From assembly GCA_029289095.1 (NCBI GenBank), contig JARFUG010000008.1:1-64000 (forward strand): 64,000 nt of DNA, in the 5' to 3' direction. The notes beneath the pieces are model-generated. The model was not told the DNA's origin, ran no database searches, and saw only the letters and a list, made by a program, of their open reading frames with translations. Below, piece by piece: positions 63,054-64,000 of this stretch. Source of the DNA: Desulfuromonadales bacterium. GTDB lineage: Bacteria > Desulfobacterota > Desulfuromonadia > Desulfuromonadales > JACZKF01. Positions within the stretch are counted from its first letter, which is position 1; the number at the start of each line of letters is the position of its first letter. The position numbers and the translations under genes were made by a program.

Positions 63054-63341
63054 ATGACAAAGAGCGAACTTATTGAGCGTCTTGCTATCACCGCCGGCAC
63101 CTTGAACAAGAAGGAGGCCGAACTGGTCGTGAACACCATTTTCGACAGCATCGGCGAAGCTCTCATCGACGGTGGCCGTGTCGAAATCCGGGGTTTCGGC
63201 TCCTTCAGCATCCGTCAACGCGACGGACGTGAAGCGCGCAATCCAAAAAGCGGGGACATTGTCAAGATCCCTCCCAAGAAAACCCCTTTCTTCAAAACGG
63301 GAAAGGAATTGCGCGAAAGGGTCAACGCCCTGGCGGTCTGA
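63054..63341 (+). CDS. ihfB: Integration host factor beta / HU-family DNA-binding protein
   Basis: 95 residues. MTKSELIERLA, EIRGFGSFSIRQRDGREARNPKSG and the DNA-bending arm ending PPKKTPFFKTGKEL are IHF/HU signatures. GGAGG precedes the ATG. IHF beta rather than HU is likely from IRGFGSFS and the position after rpsA. Confidence 0.9.
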   Translation: MTKSELIERLAITAGTLNKKEAELVVNTIFDSIGEALIDGGRVEIRGFGSFSIRQRDGREARNPKSGDIVKIPPKKTPFFKTGKELRERVNALAV

Positions 63342-63360
63342 TGCCTGCTCTGAGCATCCG

Positions 63361-63401
63361 AAAAGGAAAAGGCTCCGTTGAAAGCGGAGCCTTTTCCTTT
63401 T
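63361..63401 (+). terminator. Strong bidirectional terminator after ihfB
   Basis: AAAAGGAAAAGGCTCCG, loop TTGAAAG, CGGAGCCTTTTCCTTTT: a 17-bp perfect stem. Confidence 0.92.
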
Positions 63402-63641
63402 GGATCCCGGGGGGCGACGGGTCTCGAAATCTGGCCGTATTTTAAAATCATTGGCCCGCGCGGGTGCTTCAGGCGTCCCGCTGCCAAAGGCGGGCTGGCT
63501 CACCGCGACCCTGTTTCAGACCGTGTACTCGGAGTGTTGGCCAGTAGTTCAAGGTTCTCCGCCGCCGTCCCGGAATGCTGGATAGCCGTATCTAGAGCTT
63601 ATCAGGAGACTTTCCGGTGTCAACCAATGAAATTAGCTGGC

Positions 63642-63647
63642 TATAAT
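63642..63647 (+). promoter_or_regulatory. Consensus -10 box before the rluD-type gene
   Basis: TATAAT 22 bases before the start codon; no good -35 is seen at 16-18 bases upstream. The remaining sequence from 63402 to 63669 shows no gene I can support. Confidence 0.5.
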
Positions 63648-63669
63648 TATTTTGCAGGTCGGTAAAAAG

Positions 63670-64000
63670 ATGCCGCTCCCGCCGCAAATTTTCCGTTTTC
63701 AGGTCTCCCCCGATGAGTCCGGTCGCCGACTCGATCAGGCCGTCGCTGCGCGTTTCGAAGAGCTCTCCAGGACGCTGATGCGCCGAATTATCGATCTCGG
63801 TGGCGTCCATGTGGCCGGACGCCGCGTGCGCAAGTCTTCCTATGCTCTGAAGGAAGGCGAGAGTGTCGAAATTCACATCGATGGCGGTCCTCTTGATCCT
63901 TTTCGTCTCACCGAAGAAGCCGTTCTTTTCCGGGACAGGCACCTGATTGCCCTGACCAAACCCGCAGGTGTCGAAACGCAGCCGACTCACGCCCGCTACA
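63670..64000 (+). CDS. RluA/RluD-family pseudouridine synthase (partial, runs off window)
   Basis: 110 codons are present and the frame is open at the window end, so the ORF track misses it. The N-terminal S4 RNA-binding domain (GRRLDQAVAARFEELSRTLM... GGVHVAGRRVRK) is followed by LIALTKPAGVETQPTH, the start of the catalytic domain. The catalytic Asp (HRLD motif) lies beyond the edge. It probably modifies 23S rRNA or tRNA. Confidence 0.9.
   Translation, partial: MPLPPQIFRFQVSPDESGRRLDQAVAARFEELSRTLMRRIIDLGGVHVAGRRVRKSSYALKEGESVEIHIDGGPLDPFRLTEEAVLFRDRHLIALTKPAGVETQPTHARY

Noticed and set aside
63378-63665. 95-codon ORF between ihfB and the rluD-type gene
   Set aside because: It starts inside the ihfB terminator and has no ribosome binding site or recognisable motif.

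Overview
The window looks like chromosomal DNA of a high-GC, Gram-negative deltaproteobacterium of the Desulfuromonadia (Geobacter/Desulfuromonas relatives). The reasons are the gene order (rpsB-tsf-pyrH-frr, dxr-rseP, ilvD-ilvB-ilvN-ilvC-psd-pssA-leuA, pheA-tyrA-aroA-cmk-ispH-rpsA), the LptF/LptG pair, a small CxxCH cytochrome, and a T-box leader in front of leuA. The organism call is an inference; no 16S or other marker is present.

Layout. (1) 1-4,850 is an AT-richer accessory island. It holds a two-helix membrane protein, a P-loop NTPase fused to a C-terminal TIR domain, a DUF3800 protein and an HNH endonuclease. The genes are separated by short imperfect palindromes that resemble integron attC sites, and the CDS stop codons fall in or next to ATAAC boxes. 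The island sits between copies of TTGGTCCGACCC. (2) 4,855-8,585 holds a methyltransferase, a remnant of a REP-associated tyrosine transposase, two unknown genes and an LPG-synthase-type membrane protein. An exact 110-bp copy of the 3' end of the last gene lies 2,040 bp away, which points to an insertion or duplication event. (3) 8,671-16,452 has assorted housekeeping and hypothetical genes and lptG/lptF. (4) 16,500-25,300 is the translation, isoprenoid and envelope cluster (rpsB, tsf, pyrH, frr, ferredoxin, uppS, cdsA, dxr, rseP, tsaB). cdsA appears to start at AUU. (5) 25,440-40,110 carries branched-chain amino acid synthesis (ilvD-ilvB-ilvN-ilvC, T-box leuA, leuC, leuD, leuB), phospholipid synthesis (psd, pssA) and two different aspartate-semialdehyde dehydrogenases in tandem. 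(6) 40,120-53,670 carries ecfT, truA, rplM-rpsI, argC, a YgiQ radical SAM protein, queA-tgt-yajC-secD-secF and recJ. (7) 53,900-64,000 carries an aminotransferase, pheA-tyrA-aroA-cmk-ispH, rpsA, sppA, ihfB and the start of an rluD-type gene.

How the genes work together. The ilv and leu genes make valine, isoleucine and leucine, and leuA is under tRNA-sensing T-box control. pheA, tyrA, aroA and the aminotransferase make phenylalanine and tyrosine. uppS, cdsA, dxr, ispH, psd, pssA and lptFG build isoprenoids, phospholipids and the outer membrane. queA/tgt (queuosine), tsaB and truA modify tRNA. yajC/secD/secF drive protein export.

The most unusual signals are two. The first is the attC-like, cassette-style defence-gene cluster at the left end. 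The second is a set of degenerate heptanucleotide (7-nt period) tandem repeats at every gene junction from pheA to ispH, and again downstream of lptG. Each array uses a different heptamer; one contains the cmk start codon and others lie right beside start sites.
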